A stretch of DNA of 64,000 bases, taken from CAYJLF01 sp964371055 (GTDB lineage: Bacteria; Eisenbacteria; RBG-16-71-46; CAIMUX01). A model generated the notes under the pieces. It did no database searches. It saw nothing but the letters and a program-made list of their open reading frames with translations, and was not told the DNA's origin. The stretch's first letter is position 1. Each line of letters starts with the position of its first letter. Where the stretch lies: NCBI GenBank assembly GCA_964371055.1, contig CAYJLF010000020.1:62001-126000 (forward strand). Direction: 5' to 3'. This document shows, one piece after another, positions 1 to 9,153 of this stretch. The translations under genes were made by a program, and so were the position numbers.

Positions 1-856
1 GGCTGGCGGGATCGTAGGTGGCGCCGGCGAATCGGTCCGGTCCGGCCCCATAGCGGAGCCGGCCCTCCTCGGCTTCCCCGTCCAGAAAGGCAAACTCGCT
101 GAACCAGCCGGTCACGACCGGACGGAGGGTGCACCCGGGCGGCCGGCGCAGAAAGGCGTTCCCCTCTCCCAGCTGGCAGTACTTGTAGCCGCCGCCGACG
201 ACATAGGCGCGCTCCAGTCCGAGCGGCGCGAGCTCGAAGGGTAAGACATTGAGCGCATGATAGGCGTCGATCAGGAGGAGCGCTCCCTCCCGGTCGCACG
301 CCTCCTGCACGGCACACAGCCCCGGCACGATCCGGCCGCTCCGGAAAAGCACGGAGGAGACGAGGACGGCCGCCGTGCGGGCGTCGACGCTCGCGGCCAG
401 GCGCGCGGCCAGATCTCCCGCCCGATCAGCCGGGATCCGGTCGACACGGATCCCTTCCTCAGCCAGCCGGTCGAGCTGGCGGCGGATGGTGTGGAACTCC
501 CCGTCGGTCGTCAGGAGGCGCGACCCGCGGCGGAGCGGAAGGGCGGAGAGGAAGCGCACGACGAGGTCATGAGTGTTGGCGCCGAGGGCGATCTCGTTCG
601 CGGCGACCCCGAGCAGGCGCGCGAAGCCCGCCCGCACCCGATCGGCCTCAGCCATCGCCGCCGGCCACTTGTCGTCGACGAGAGCGGCCGCGTCGAGCCA
701 GGCGCGCTGCTGTGCCTCCAGGCTGCAGTCGGGCCAGGCCTGATGGGAGTGTCCGGTCAGGAGGAGCCGGTCCTCGACGTGGAAGGCGCGGTAGAGAGAG
801 GCGAGGCGGTTGGGCGCGGCATAAAGCTCGCGTGGCTCCAGGAGATCATTCGGCAT
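1..856 (-). CDS. Kynureninase-like PLP-dependent enzyme, 3' part missing
   Basis: The frame runs off the left edge, leaving the first 285 residues. It looks like a fold-type I PLP enzyme of the class V aminotransferase/kynureninase group. The Asp in LIDAYH (about residue 197) would bind the pyridine nitrogen, and the Lys in GGGYKYCQLGEG (about 225) would be the Schiff-base lysine. The Tyr-Lys-Tyr context is typical of kynureninases, which split (3-hydroxy)kynurenine into (3-hydroxy)anthranilate and alanine. A GAGGG lies about 9 bases before the ATG at 856. The gene starts 93 bp after the DUF59 gene on the same strand, so it may be the tail of the SUF operon. No other kynurenine-pathway gene is visible. 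Its substrate is therefore uncertain, and another kynureninase-fold lyase is possible. Confidence 0.72.
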   Translation of the reverse strand, partial: MPNDLLEPRELYAAPNRLASLYRAFHVEDRLLLTGHSHQAWPDCSLEAQQRAWLDAAALVDDKWPAAMAEADRVRAGFARLLGVAANEIALGANTHDLVVRFLSALPLRRGSRLLTTDGEFHTIRRQLDRLAEEGIRVDRIPADRAGDLAARLAASVDARTAAVLVSSVLFRSGRIVPGLCAVQEACDREGALLLIDAYHALNVLPFELAPLGLERAYVVGGGYKYCQLGEGNAFLRRPPGCTLRPVVTGWFSEFAFLDGEAEEGRLRYGAGPDRFAGATYDPAS

Positions 857-949
857 CCATCGGCCCTCGAAGCCTCGGCCCGGTCGCCCGGGCGCGCGGC
901 TCATCGTCGGCGACGCGGCCCGACGCTGTCCAGCCGAAAGGGCCGAAGC

Positions 950-1258
950 TCACCAGAGTCCGAGAAACGCCTTGGCATCCTCGCTGGCGTGTTCGCGCGG
1001 ATCCCAGCGCGGAACCCAGACGAGGTGGATCGAGACCGCTTCGACGCCCGACAACTGGCTGACCGCCACGTTCGCCGCCTGCACGATCTGCGGACCGAAG
1101 GGGCACATCGGGCTGGTGAGGGTCATGTCGACGCGGACCGACCGACCCTCGTCCTCGAACTCGACGCCATAGACCAAACCGAGTTCGACGATCGACAGCC
1201 CGATCTCAGGATCGGTCACCGCCTGCAGGGCATTCAGCACCTCGTCATGCGTCGCCAT
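950..1258 (-). CDS. DUF59/MIP18-family Fe-S assembly protein (SufT-like)
   Basis: A 102-residue protein made of one MIP18/DUF59 domain. TDPEIGLSIVELGLVY lies at about residues 15-30, and MTLTSPMCPFG carries the conserved Cys at about 52. DUF59 proteins (SufT, PaaD-like) help mature or deliver iron-sulfur clusters to client proteins. The start is placed at 1258, because AGGAG lies 6 bases upstream; a longer frame to 1285 has no comparable signal. The first 14 bases overlap the end of sufU, which suggests coupled translation. Its place as the last clear member of the SUF cluster matches the common sufCBDSU-sufT order. The family call is firm; the exact client proteins are unknown. Confidence 0.9.
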   Translation of the reverse strand: MATHDEVLNALQAVTDPEIGLSIVELGLVYGVEFEDEGRSVRVDMTLTSPMCPFGPQIVQAANVAVSQLSGVEAVSIHLVWVPRWDPREHASEDAKAFLGLW

Positions 1259-1745
1259 CTCCGGCTCCTTTTCCGGTTGACCCATCCTCGGTCCCGGCCA
1301 GCTCCAGGGCTTCGTGCAGCGTGGTCCAGGCGAGCAGCGCGCACTTCACGCGCACCGGGAACTTCTTCACCCCCTCGAGCGCCTCGAGGTCTCCCAGGTC
1401 GACGTCGGCCTCGGGAGATCGTCCCTGCATCATCGCCTTGAACGACGCGAACAACCGCTCGATCTCGACCCGCGAGCGGCCGCGCACCAGTTCGGCCATC
1501 ATCGAGCCGGAAGCCACGCTGATCGAGCAGCCCCGCGCATCGACCTGGATGTCACGCACCGTCTCCCCGTCCAGCGCGAGGGCGAGCTCGAGCTGATCAC
1601 CGCAGGCCGGATTGAACCCCTCGACCCGCACGCCGGCCCCGGCGATCGGGTGCCGTCCGCGTGGATTCCGATAGTGGTCGAGCAGGACCTCCCGGTAGAG
1701 GTCGTCGAGCGGCAGCGCGCCGCGGTCCATCGATCCGTCCGTCAT
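1245..1745 (-). CDS. sufU: SUF-type Fe-S scaffold / sulfur-transfer protein SufU
   Basis: A 166-residue protein of the IscU/SufU fold. It takes persulfide sulfur from SufS and passes it into SufBCD-dependent cluster assembly in the cytoplasm. The metal-site ligands are visible: Cys48 and Asp50 in NPACGD, Cys73 in RGCSIS and Cys135 in VKCALLAW. The roughly 20-residue insertion between the second and third Cys (MMQGRSPEADVDLGDL) is the feature that separates SufU from IscU. The start ATG at 1745 follows a GGGAGG. It begins 16 bp after the sufS stop, in the same transcription unit. A polar Gly/Asp-rich tail of about 15 residues is not part of the fold. Confidence 0.94.
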   Translation of the reverse strand: MTDGSMDRGALPLDDLYREVLLDHYRNPRGRHPIAGAGVRVEGFNPACGDQLELALALDGETVRDIQVDARGCSISVASGSMMAELVRGRSRVEIERLFASFKAMMQGRSPEADVDLGDLEALEGVKKFPVRVKCALLAWTTLHEALELAGTEDGSTGKGAGDGDA

Positions 1746-1761
1746 CCCGCCATCCCCTCCC

Positions 1762-3093
1762 TCAGCCGAAGTAGCGCCGCGCTTCCTGGATCGCCGAGAT
1801 CAACGCATCGACGTCGTCCCGGCCATTGTAGACGTAGAAGCTGGCGCGCGCGCTGGCGACGAGGTCGAAGCGCCGGTGCAGGGGCTGAGCGCAGTGGTGC
1901 CCGGCCCGGACGGCGACGCCCCGCTGATCGAGGATGGTGCTGAGGTCGTGCGGGTGGACCTTGTCATCGGCGAAGGCCAGGGCGCCGCACCGCGAGGAGG
2001 CCTCCAGGGGGCCGAGGATCTGGAGGCCGCCCAGCTCGCGCAGGCTCTCCAGCGCGTATCCCATCAGCGCGTCCCCGTGCGCTCGCAGTGCTCCCCAGCC
2101 GATCCTCTCCAGGTAATCGAGCGCCGGGCCGAAGGCGACGACCCCGGCGATGTTCGGGGTGCCCGCCTCGAAACGGTGCGGGATCTCCGACCAGGTCGCG
2201 CCGTCCATCCGCACCTCGCGGATCATCTCGCCGCCCCCCTGCCACGGCTCCATCCGATCCAGCAGGTCGGGCCGGACCCAGAGGACGCCGACTCCGGTCG
2301 GTCCCATCACCTTGTGGGCCGAAAAACTGAGGGCGTCGCAACCGAGCAGCCCGACGTCGAGCGGCAGGTGAGGCGCCGACTGCGCCGCGTCGACGGAGAC
2401 CAGCGCACCGACGGCGTGAGCCGCATCGGCGATCTCCCGGATCGGGTTGATCGTCCCGAGGACGTTCGACACGTGGGTGAGCGAGACGATGCGGGTCCGC
2501 TCGTTGATGAGCCGAGGGAGTTCGGTCAGATCGAGCCGGCCGTCGTCCGTGACGGGAATGTAGCGGACCACCGCTCCCCGTTCGGGCGCGGCGAGAAACC
2601 AGGGGACCAGGTTGCTGTGGTGCTCCATCTCGGTGACGAGGATCTCGTCTCCCGCGTGGAGCCACCGCCCCCAGGAGTGCGCCAGGAGGTTGATCGACCC
2701 GGTCGTGCCGCTCGTGAAGACGATACCGCGCGGATCCCGGCTGCCGAGGAAGCGGGCCACCCGTTCACGGGTCGACTCATAGAGCCCGGTCGCCTCCTCC
2801 GCCAGCCGGTGGATGCCGCGGTGGATGTTGGCGTTGGTCTGACGGTAGAAGTGGTGCACCCGCTCCAGCACGACCAGCGGCTTCTGCGTGGTGGCGGCGT
2901 TGTCGAGGTAGACGAGCCGCTGCCCGTGGACGCGACGCTGCAGGATCGGAAAGTCACGCCGGATCGAGGCGACGTCGAGCGACGGTCCGCCCGTTCCGCC
3001 GACGCCGGAAGACATGTCGGCGGGATCCGAGGAGAGCCGGACAATGCCGTCCCCGACGACGCGAAGCCCCTCCCCGCGCGACGGCGCGGGCAT
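1762..3093 (-). CDS. sufS: Cysteine desulfurase SufS
   Basis: A 443-residue group II cysteine desulfurase. It uses PLP to remove sulfur from L-cysteine and holds it as a persulfide for SufU. Visible signs are YLDNAATTQKP near residue 62, the PLP Lys261 in SAHKVMGPTG, and the catalytic Cys401 in RAGHHCAQP. The ATG at 3093 is preferred over the longer frame because it overlaps the Rieske stop as ATGA, the same coupling used at three other junctions of this operon. That leaves about 40 extra residues before the conserved DFPILQR start, so an internal Met at 3015 remains possible. It is the enzymatic core of the operon, with its partner SufU directly downstream. Confidence 0.95.
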   Translation of the reverse strand: MPAPSRGEGLRVVGDGIVRLSSDPADMSSGVGGTGGPSLDVASIRRDFPILQRRVHGQRLVYLDNAATTQKPLVVLERVHHFYRQTNANIHRGIHRLAEEATGLYESTRERVARFLGSRDPRGIVFTSGTTGSINLLAHSWGRWLHAGDEILVTEMEHHSNLVPWFLAAPERGAVVRYIPVTDDGRLDLTELPRLINERTRIVSLTHVSNVLGTINPIREIADAAHAVGALVSVDAAQSAPHLPLDVGLLGCDALSFSAHKVMGPTGVGVLWVRPDLLDRMEPWQGGGEMIREVRMDGATWSEIPHRFEAGTPNIAGVVAFGPALDYLERIGWGALRAHGDALMGYALESLRELGGLQILGPLEASSRCGALAFADDKVHPHDLSTILDQRGVAVRAGHHCAQPLHRRFDLVASARASFYVYNGRDDVDALISAIQEARRYFG

Positions 3094-3413
3094 CACTCCG
3101 GCTCCGCCGCGACGTAGATCCGCCCATCCTCGACCTTCACGGGAAAGACCTTCACCGGCGCGGCGGCCGGCATCCGGGTCGCGGCGCCGGTCCGCACGTC
3201 GAACCGCGCTCCGTGGCGGGGGCACTCCAGCTCACAGCCGTGCAGGCTCCCCTCGCCGAGCGGCCCGTCGTCGTGGGTGCAGAGATCCTCGACGGCATGG
3301 AATTCCCCGTTCACTCGACAGATCGCAATGCTCGTCTCGCCCAGATCGAAGACGCGCGCCTCCCCCTCCGGCACTTCGCCGGCGTCGACCACGAAGACGT
3401 AGTTCAGAGTCAT
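3093..3413 (-). CDS. Rieske-type ferredoxin in the SUF operon
   Basis: A 106-residue soluble protein consisting of one Rieske [2Fe-2S] domain (NirD/BphF type). The ligands are plain: Cys45 and His47 in CTHDDGPLGEG, Cys64 and His67 in CPRHGARFD. There is no transmembrane segment, so it should be a cytoplasmic electron carrier. It sits between sufD and sufS and overlaps both by 4 bases (ATGA at 3410-3413 and 3093-3096), so it is a true operon member. Such ferredoxins are known in sufBCDSU operons of several phyla, and are thought to supply electrons during assembly or to be a client. The exact role is not shown by the sequence. Confidence 0.93.
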   Translation of the reverse strand: MTLNYVFVVDAGEVPEGEARVFDLGETSIAICRVNGEFHAVEDLCTHDDGPLGEGSLHGCELECPRHGARFDVRTGAATRMPAAAPVKVFPVKVEDGRIYVAAEPE

Positions 3414-4792
3414 GCCAACCTCGCTCGCAGCGTCGCCCGCAGGCGATCCTGCATCCCCTCCGGCAGCCGGCGCAAGGCCGGCTCGAAGTGCCCTTCGACG
3501 ATCATTCGCACCGCTTCGGCTTCCGGCACACCCCGGCTCATCAGGTAGAAGAGGTGGTCGCGGTCGAGCGGCCCGACCGTCGCTCCGTGCGTGCAGCTCA
3601 CTTCCTCGGTCATGATCTCCAACTCGGGGATCGAGTCGGCCCGGCTCTCCCCGCTCAGAAGGAGGTTTCGGTTCTCCTGGTAGGCCTGGCTGAAAGCCGC
3701 TTCCGCCTCGATCCGGATCAACCCGGTGTAGATCGACCGCGTCCGCCCGTTCAGCACCGTCTTGTAATCGAGATTGCTGCGCGTATGCCGCCCCAGGTGA
3801 TGGTGCAGCGTGTGATGATCGAAACGCTGCCGGCCGACGGCGGAGAGGACTCCGGTCATCTCGCTCTCCGAACCTTCTCCCTCCAGGCGCGCGCCGGTAT
3901 CGGTCTTGACCAGGGCCCCGCCGAAGGAGGCCAGGATCGGGACGATCGACGCCCCGCGGGCCAGGCGGGCCCGCTGCGTGAGATGGGCGCGCACGTTCTT
4001 TCCCAGCGACTGGATCGTGACGGAGTGGACCCGCGCTCCGGCCTCGAGCATCAGCTCCGCCGTGCCGTAGAGCTGCAGCATCCCGCTCACGGGGCCACCC
4101 TCCATCTCCTCGATCAGGGTGACGGAGGCGTTCTCCTCGACCAGCACGAGCAGGCGTGTCGCCTCGAACGATCCCTCGCCGCAGCGGGTCCGGAGGTGGA
4201 TCGGCTTCTCCACCACCACACCCCGCGGAACGAAGAGAAAGGTCCCACGGCGGAAGGCCGCCGCGTTCAACGCCTCGAACTTGCCGAAGTCGGCCGCGAT
4301 CGCCTGGCCCAGCACGCGGCGCAGGCGGTCCGGATGTTCTCGCGCCGCCGTGGCGAGATCGAGCAGCACCACCCCCGCTTGCCGTGCCTCTTCCGGGAGT
4401 TCCCGGTCGGTGCTGCCGGCAGAGGATGCGTCCTTCGCTTCGCCGTCCCCGTCCCCGAACGGGTCCACGACCGGCTCGAAGAGGGCCGGATCGGTGTAGC
4501 GCCAGAGATGCCGGACCCGGGCCGGGATCGGCAGATCGCGCCACGCCGCCCGCCCGAGCGCCCGGAACTCGGTCATCCAGGACGGCTCGCCGGCCCGGCG
4601 CGCCCAGGTCAGATCATCGGCCGTGACCCGGATCTCGGGGCTCGCGTCTCCCCCGACGAGATCATTCAGCACCGGCACATACCCGACGGAGGACGCCACG
4701 CCCGTGGCGTGGGCCTCCCCGGCCCGAGAGCGTGACGACGGTTGGTCCGTCACACCGGCCGCCTCCGCTCGCTTCGTCTCGTTCGTCGCCAT
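3410..4792 (-). CDS. sufD: Fe-S cluster assembly protein SufD
   Basis: A 460-residue SufB/SufD-family protein that forms the SufBC2D scaffold with SufB and SufC. The family pattern is clear in the C-terminal half (RTRSIYTGLIRIE, SRADSIPELEI and the closing HLFYLMSRGVPEAEA). The more variable N-terminal helical part holds WTRRAGEPSWM-like residues. The start at 4792 overlaps the sufB stop as ATGA. A much longer upstream frame exists but is a shadow of sufB. The first 45 residues are low-complexity and poorly conserved. It is an ordinary SufD by length and order, and its neighbours confirm the assignment. Confidence 0.95.
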   Translation of the reverse strand: MATNETKRAEAAGVTDQPSSRSRAGEAHATGVASSVGYVPVLNDLVGGDASPEIRVTADDLTWARRAGEPSWMTEFRALGRAAWRDLPIPARVRHLWRYTDPALFEPVVDPFGDGDGEAKDASSAGSTDRELPEEARQAGVVLLDLATAAREHPDRLRRVLGQAIAADFGKFEALNAAAFRRGTFLFVPRGVVVEKPIHLRTRCGEGSFEATRLLVLVEENASVTLIEEMEGGPVSGMLQLYGTAELMLEAGARVHSVTIQSLGKNVRAHLTQRARLARGASIVPILASFGGALVKTDTGARLEGEGSESEMTGVLSAVGRQRFDHHTLHHHLGRHTRSNLDYKTVLNGRTRSIYTGLIRIEAEAAFSQAYQENRNLLLSGESRADSIPELEIMTEEVSCTHGATVGPLDRDHLFYLMSRGVPEAEAVRMIVEGHFEPALRRLPEGMQDRLRATLRARLA

Positions 4793-6234
4793 CAGCCGAC
4801 ACTCCCTTCCATCTCGAGGGCGATGAGACGGTTCAGCTCGACCGCATACTCCATCGGCAGCTCCTTCGTGAACGGCTCGATGAAGCCGTTGACGATCAGA
4901 AGGCGCGCCTGTTCCGCGCCCAGCCCCCGGCTCATCAGGTAGAAGAGCTGCTCGTCGCCGACCTTGCTGACGCGCGCCTCGTGCTCGATCCGGACATTCT
5001 CCTCGTCGATCTCCATCGTCGGGTAGGTGTCGGACCGGGCGCCGTCCCCGATCAGGAGCGCGTCGCACTGCACGTTCACCTTCACGCCGGGCGTGTTCGG
5101 ATGGACCTTGACCAGGCCGCGGTAGCTGGCCCTGCCGCCATCCTTGCTGATCGACTTGCTCGTGATCGTCGAGGTCGTGTTGGGCGCCGCGTGGATCACT
5201 TTCGAGCCGGCGTCCTGGTGCTGTCCGGGGCCGGCGAACGCCACGGAGAGGATCTCACCCCGGGCCCCTTCGCCCACCAGGTAGATGCAGGGGAACTTCA
5301 TCGTCAGCTTGCTGCCGATGTTCCCGTCCACCCACTCCACGGTGGCGTTCCGGTGCGCGACCGCCCGCTTGGTGACCAGGTTGAAGATGTTGTTCGACCA
5401 GTTCTGGATCGTGGTGTAGCGGATGTAGGCGTCATCCATCGCGATGAGCTCGACCACGGCCGAGTGGAGGGAGTTGGTCGAGTAGATCGGCGCGGTGCAC
5501 CCCTCGATGTAGTGGACGCGGGACCCGCGGTCGGCGATGATCAGGGTCCGCTCGAACTGCCCCATGTTCTCGGCGTTGATCCGGAAGTAAGCCTGCAGCG
5601 GGATCTCCACCTTGACCCCCGGCGGGACGTAGATGAACGAACCGCCCGACCAGACCGCGGTGTTCAGCGCGGCGAACTTGTTGTCGGTCGAAGGAATCAC
5701 GGTGCCGAAGTGCCGGCGCACGATCTCGGGGTATTCCCGCAGACCGGAATCGAGGTCGAGGAAGACGACGCCGAGCTTCTGCAGGTCCTCACGGATGGAG
5801 TGGTAGACCACCTCGCTCTCGTACTGGGCCGAGACGCCGCCCAGGAACTTCTGCTCCGCCTCGGGGATGCCGAGCCGATCGAAGGTCTTCTTGATGTAGT
5901 CCGGCACGTCGTCCCACGACCTTCCCTGCTCTTCCATCGGACGGACGTAGTAGTAGATGTCGTTGAAGTCGATGGTGCGGAGCAGGTCGAGGTTGCCCCA
6001 CTGCGGCATCGGCTTGGCCAGGAAGGTGTCCAGCGCCTCGTGGCGGACGAGGCGCATCCAGTCGGGCTCCTTCTTCATGCGGGACATCATCTCCACGACC
6101 TCGTGGCTGAGTCCCTTCGCTCCCTTGTGGAAGTACTCTTCCGGATCGCGGAAGCCGAGCCGGGCCGCGTAGTCGTCCCGCAGGTCCAGCTCGTCCTTCG
6201 CTGTCTTCTGATTCGTCGCCGCGTGGTTGTTCAT
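4792..6234 (-). CDS. sufB: Fe-S cluster assembly scaffold SufB
   Basis: A 480-residue SufB, the main scaffold of the SUF complex on which the nascent cluster forms. Characteristic stretches are FHKGAKGLSHEVVEMMS near the N-terminus, VYHSIREDLQ, YIEGCTAPIYSTNSLH (a conserved Cys region), and VLS-like core strands ending in YLMSRGLGAEQARLLIVNGF. Length and order fit the family (about 470-495). The ATG at 6234 follows AGGAGAGG. It lies 61 bp after sufC and overlaps sufD by 4 bases. No truncation or frameshift is visible. Confidence 0.97.
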   Translation of the reverse strand: MNNHAATNQKTAKDELDLRDDYAARLGFRDPEEYFHKGAKGLSHEVVEMMSRMKKEPDWMRLVRHEALDTFLAKPMPQWGNLDLLRTIDFNDIYYYVRPMEEQGRSWDDVPDYIKKTFDRLGIPEAEQKFLGGVSAQYESEVVYHSIREDLQKLGVVFLDLDSGLREYPEIVRRHFGTVIPSTDNKFAALNTAVWSGGSFIYVPPGVKVEIPLQAYFRINAENMGQFERTLIIADRGSRVHYIEGCTAPIYSTNSLHSAVVELIAMDDAYIRYTTIQNWSNNIFNLVTKRAVAHRNATVEWVDGNIGSKLTMKFPCIYLVGEGARGEILSVAFAGPGQHQDAGSKVIHAAPNTTSTITSKSISKDGGRASYRGLVKVHPNTPGVKVNVQCDALLIGDGARSDTYPTMEIDEENVRIEHEARVSKVGDEQLFYLMSRGLGAEQARLLIVNGFIEPFTKELPMEYAVELNRLIALEMEGSVG

Positions 6235-6295
6235 GTCATCCTCTCCTGGCCCGGATGCCCTCGTGGTGTCTCTTCGCGATCGCGCGCGGAAGGGC

Positions 6296-7062
<767 letters not shown>

Positions 7063-7063
<1 letters not shown>

Positions 7064-7560
7064 CAGACTCTCTCCTCTGCGGCGCGACACGCGCGCCTCG
7101 ATTCAACCTGGAGGCCGTCCCGGCGCGGCACGCCTCCCGCCGGAATCTGGCCCGCGGCCAGATCGGCCAGCGTGACCGTCTCGAGCAATCGATCGACCAA
7201 TCCTCCCAGCGCGCCCCAGAGCGAGCGTACCGAGCAGTTCCCCGCGTGGATGCAGACGTCCAGAGCCCCGGAGTGGCGCTCACAGTGCCCGGCATCGATC
7301 AGCGGGCCGCCAAAAACCCGGAGCACCTCTGCCGCCGAGATCTGATGGGGCGACCGGGCGAGTTGATACCCGCCGGCGCGCCCACGCTCGCTGGTCGCGA
7401 CCCCCTTCTGACGAAGAAGTCCGAGGAGCTTCGCCACATAGGTTGCGGAGAGCCCCTCCCGCTCGGCGATCTCGGGGATCGTGAGGGAGGTTCCGCTCCC
7501 CTCCCGGGCGAGTTGCAGCGCCACGCGCAACCCGTACTCTTCCAAGGCTGTGATCTTCAT
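7063..7560 (-). CDS. Rrf2-family transcriptional regulator with three Cys (SUF operon regulator)
   Basis: A 165-residue Rrf2 protein starting with the typical MKITALEEYGLR. The winged helix covers about residues 1-70 (IAEREGLSATYVAKLLGLLR). Three cysteines, C93, C103 and C109 (spacing C-x9-C-x5-C), are where IscR and related Rrf2 sensors bind a [2Fe-2S] cluster. It leads the SUF operon and overlaps sufC by 4 bases, so it most likely senses Fe-S status and represses its own operon; this is inferred from family and position. The frame extends upstream to a TTG at 7620, but that start lacks the family N-terminus. The C-terminal 25 residues are Arg-rich and not conserved. Confidence 0.93.
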
Positions 7561-7645
7561 CTTTCGTTTGGATGCACCATGAGACCAGTCGAGCACGGTC
7601 GCGGAGAAGAAAACACACAAAAAAGTGAAGTATTGATCGCTCCGG
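7561..7645 (-). promoter_or_regulatory. A+T-rich leader of the SUF operon (probable promoter/operator)
   Basis: This short stretch before the Rrf2 regulator is clearly richer in A and T than its surroundings. It includes TCAATACTTCACTTTTTTG (minus-strand sense) and a T-rich segment. It is the natural place for the SUF promoter and for an Rrf2 operator. I could not define convincing -35/-10 boxes or a palindrome, so the boundary is approximate. Confidence 0.35.
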
Positions 7646-7719
7646 GTGGCAGAGGCCAGGGACAGGGAGCCTCCAGAGACCGGCTATCTCATGCGGAGCA
7701 CGCACTTGCGACTTACCCG

Positions 7720-7787
7720 GCGCCCCGAGTCCCACCGATCGCCGCACCGAACGCAGTTGACCCGGTTCTTCCGCCGCCCGCTAGATC
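7720..7787. repeat. Degenerate copy of the palindromic element's right arm
   Basis: Bases 7728-7785 resemble the right arm of the 294-bp palindrome at 9154-9447. Shared blocks are CGATCGCCGCACCGAACGC against CGATCGGCGCTCCGAACGC, then GACCCGGTTCTT against GACCCAGTTCTT, then CCGCTAGA against CTGCTCGA. By eye identity is around 70% over about 60 bases. The stop codon of the eRF1-like gene (7781) lies inside it, so this copy forms the 3' boundary of that gene while the full element lies upstream of it. Confidence 0.55.
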
Positions 7788-8935
7788 CCGTCGGCCACGG
7801 AGGCGGCCTCTCTCCAGCGCAGGCGCGCGGCCACGCCCCCCATCAGCGCGAGCCGCCGACCCGCCTCCCCTTCGACCGGCACGACCCGGGCGCCGCACTC
7901 GAGCGCTCGCGCTACCATCTGTTCCACCAGTCTCGGCTCCCTGGCGACCGCCTCGCTCGTGCGGGGGACCGGCGCTCGTGCGTAGAGGCGTCCGACCTCA
8001 TCCCTGAACCCCTCCACCTCGAGATCGGCCATGACGAAGAGCGTCTCGATGTTGCCCTGGTGGAGGCGTTCCAGGCAGATCTCGATCCCCGCCGCGGCGC
8101 GGCCCCCCGAACGCGCCTCGTCCAGCACCCGTTCCACATCGGAGAGCTCGTCGCTTCGCTTCCAATCGTAGATCGCCTGCTCCGCCAGTTCGGCGATCTC
8201 AGCGGTCGGAGCATTGATCATGTTCCGTTCCACCATGTGGATCAGCAGGAGCCTCCACGATCCGGGCAGAGCGTCCCGGATCGCGGTCACCGCCGGCGTC
8301 GTGCCGACCAGGAGGAGCTTCTGCCACCTCCGTCGGTCTCCGGCTCGTCCGATCCGCAGCGCGATGCGGGGCTGGCCCCGGCGAATCCGGTCCTCGGCCC
8401 GATTGGGCGGGAACGACGACTTGGCCAGTCCTTCGGCCGTCGGAGACACCTCGTCCTCGTCGGAACGGATCTCCTCCACCTCGTCGATCATTCCTTCGCG
8501 CCAGGTAAAGAGACGCGCTCGATCCTGTGAAGTGACAGCGACACCGAGCAACGGCATCTCATCGAGCAGGCCGACCAGCCCCGCCACCTGGGGCGAAGGC
8601 CCGATCGCAAAGAGATCAGGAAGACACGGATGCAGACTCCGATGAAAGCTCCAGTCCGGCTCGAGGCTGCGGAAATAGACGAGACTCTGCCGTCGCGCCT
8701 CCAGGGGGAGCGCCTCGATCTCGCGCAGTGCCGTCTCGATGATGCGCGCAAGCTTCGGAACACCTCCCTGCCTCTGCGCGAGATCCCGCAGCCCGGTCCG
8801 CGCCACCGCAATCCATCGGGCGGGATCGTGACGCGCGGAAGCCGGCAGACCGATGTAGACACTGAGCACCCCCCCGGGCGCGGCGTGCCCGAGCAGTGCG
8901 CGGACATCTTCACGGGTGATTCTGGGTGTGTTCAT
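7781..8935 (-). CDS. eRF1-like protein of the bacterial release-factor (baeRF) group
   Basis: A 384-residue cytoplasmic protein. I read it as a bacterial archaeo-eukaryotic release-factor-like (baeRF/VLRF1-type) protein. The N-terminus has the typical LSVYIGLPASARHDPARW opening, a central domain with LLLVGTTPAVTAIRDALP, and a C-terminal L7Ae-like part (LVEQMVARALECGARVVPVEG) that resembles eRF1 domain 3. The family is related to Vms1/eRF1 and may act on peptidyl-tRNA or the ribosome; most members are uncharacterised. ATG 8935 has GGAGGTG 6 bases upstream. The large frame beyond it is non-coding shadow. The gene stands alone between the SUF operon and an accessory segment, with repeat copies on both sides. 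Confidence 0.7.
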   Translation of the reverse strand: MNTPRITREDVRALLGHAAPGGVLSVYIGLPASARHDPARWIAVARTGLRDLAQRQGGVPKLARIIETALREIEALPLEARRQSLVYFRSLEPDWSFHRSLHPCLPDLFAIGPSPQVAGLVGLLDEMPLLGVAVTSQDRARLFTWREGMIDEVEEIRSDEDEVSPTAEGLAKSSFPPNRAEDRIRRGQPRIALRIGRAGDRRRWQKLLLVGTTPAVTAIRDALPGSWRLLLIHMVERNMINAPTAEIAELAEQAIYDWKRSDELSDVERVLDEARSGGRAAAGIEICLERLHQGNIETLFVMADLEVEGFRDEVGRLYARAPVPRTSEAVAREPRLVEQMVARALECGARVVPVEGEAGRRLALMGGVAARLRWREAASVADGI

Positions 8936-9153
8936 CCGGCCACCTCCATGCTGAAATGGAAACGGCTCCGGTTCCGCGGATCGGAACGCAGGCGGAGGAG
9001 GGCAAACGGTCACGCAGCCAGTCCAATCGCAGACGGAATCGACAACCATGGCCTCCGATTCGCGACGGCCACGAAAGAGACGACCCGCACATGACAGGAA
9101 CAGGTTAGCACCCGGACCTGGCACGGGCAAGCGATCCATCCGCTCGCTATACT
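8936..9153. other. Non-coding upstream region of the eRF1-like gene
   Basis: Together with the palindrome at 9154-9447, this forms a 576-bp gap between the eRF1-like gene and the secreted protein at 9512. No frame here has family-like protein sequence. The only signal I see is a possible minus-strand promoter, listed separately. Confidence 0.5.
9102..9130 (-). promoter_or_regulatory. Candidate sigma70-type promoter for the eRF1-like gene
   Basis: In minus-strand sense, TTGCCC is followed by 17 bases and TAACCT, both close to the -35 and -10 consensus at ideal spacing. The site lies about 170 bases before the start at 8935. In GC-rich DNA such matches arise by chance, so this is only a candidate. 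Confidence 0.28.

Noticed and set aside
1876..3117. Long plus-strand frame (413 residues) opposite sufS
   Set aside because: It is antisense to a clear SufS, is Arg/His/Asp-rich shadow sequence and matches no family.
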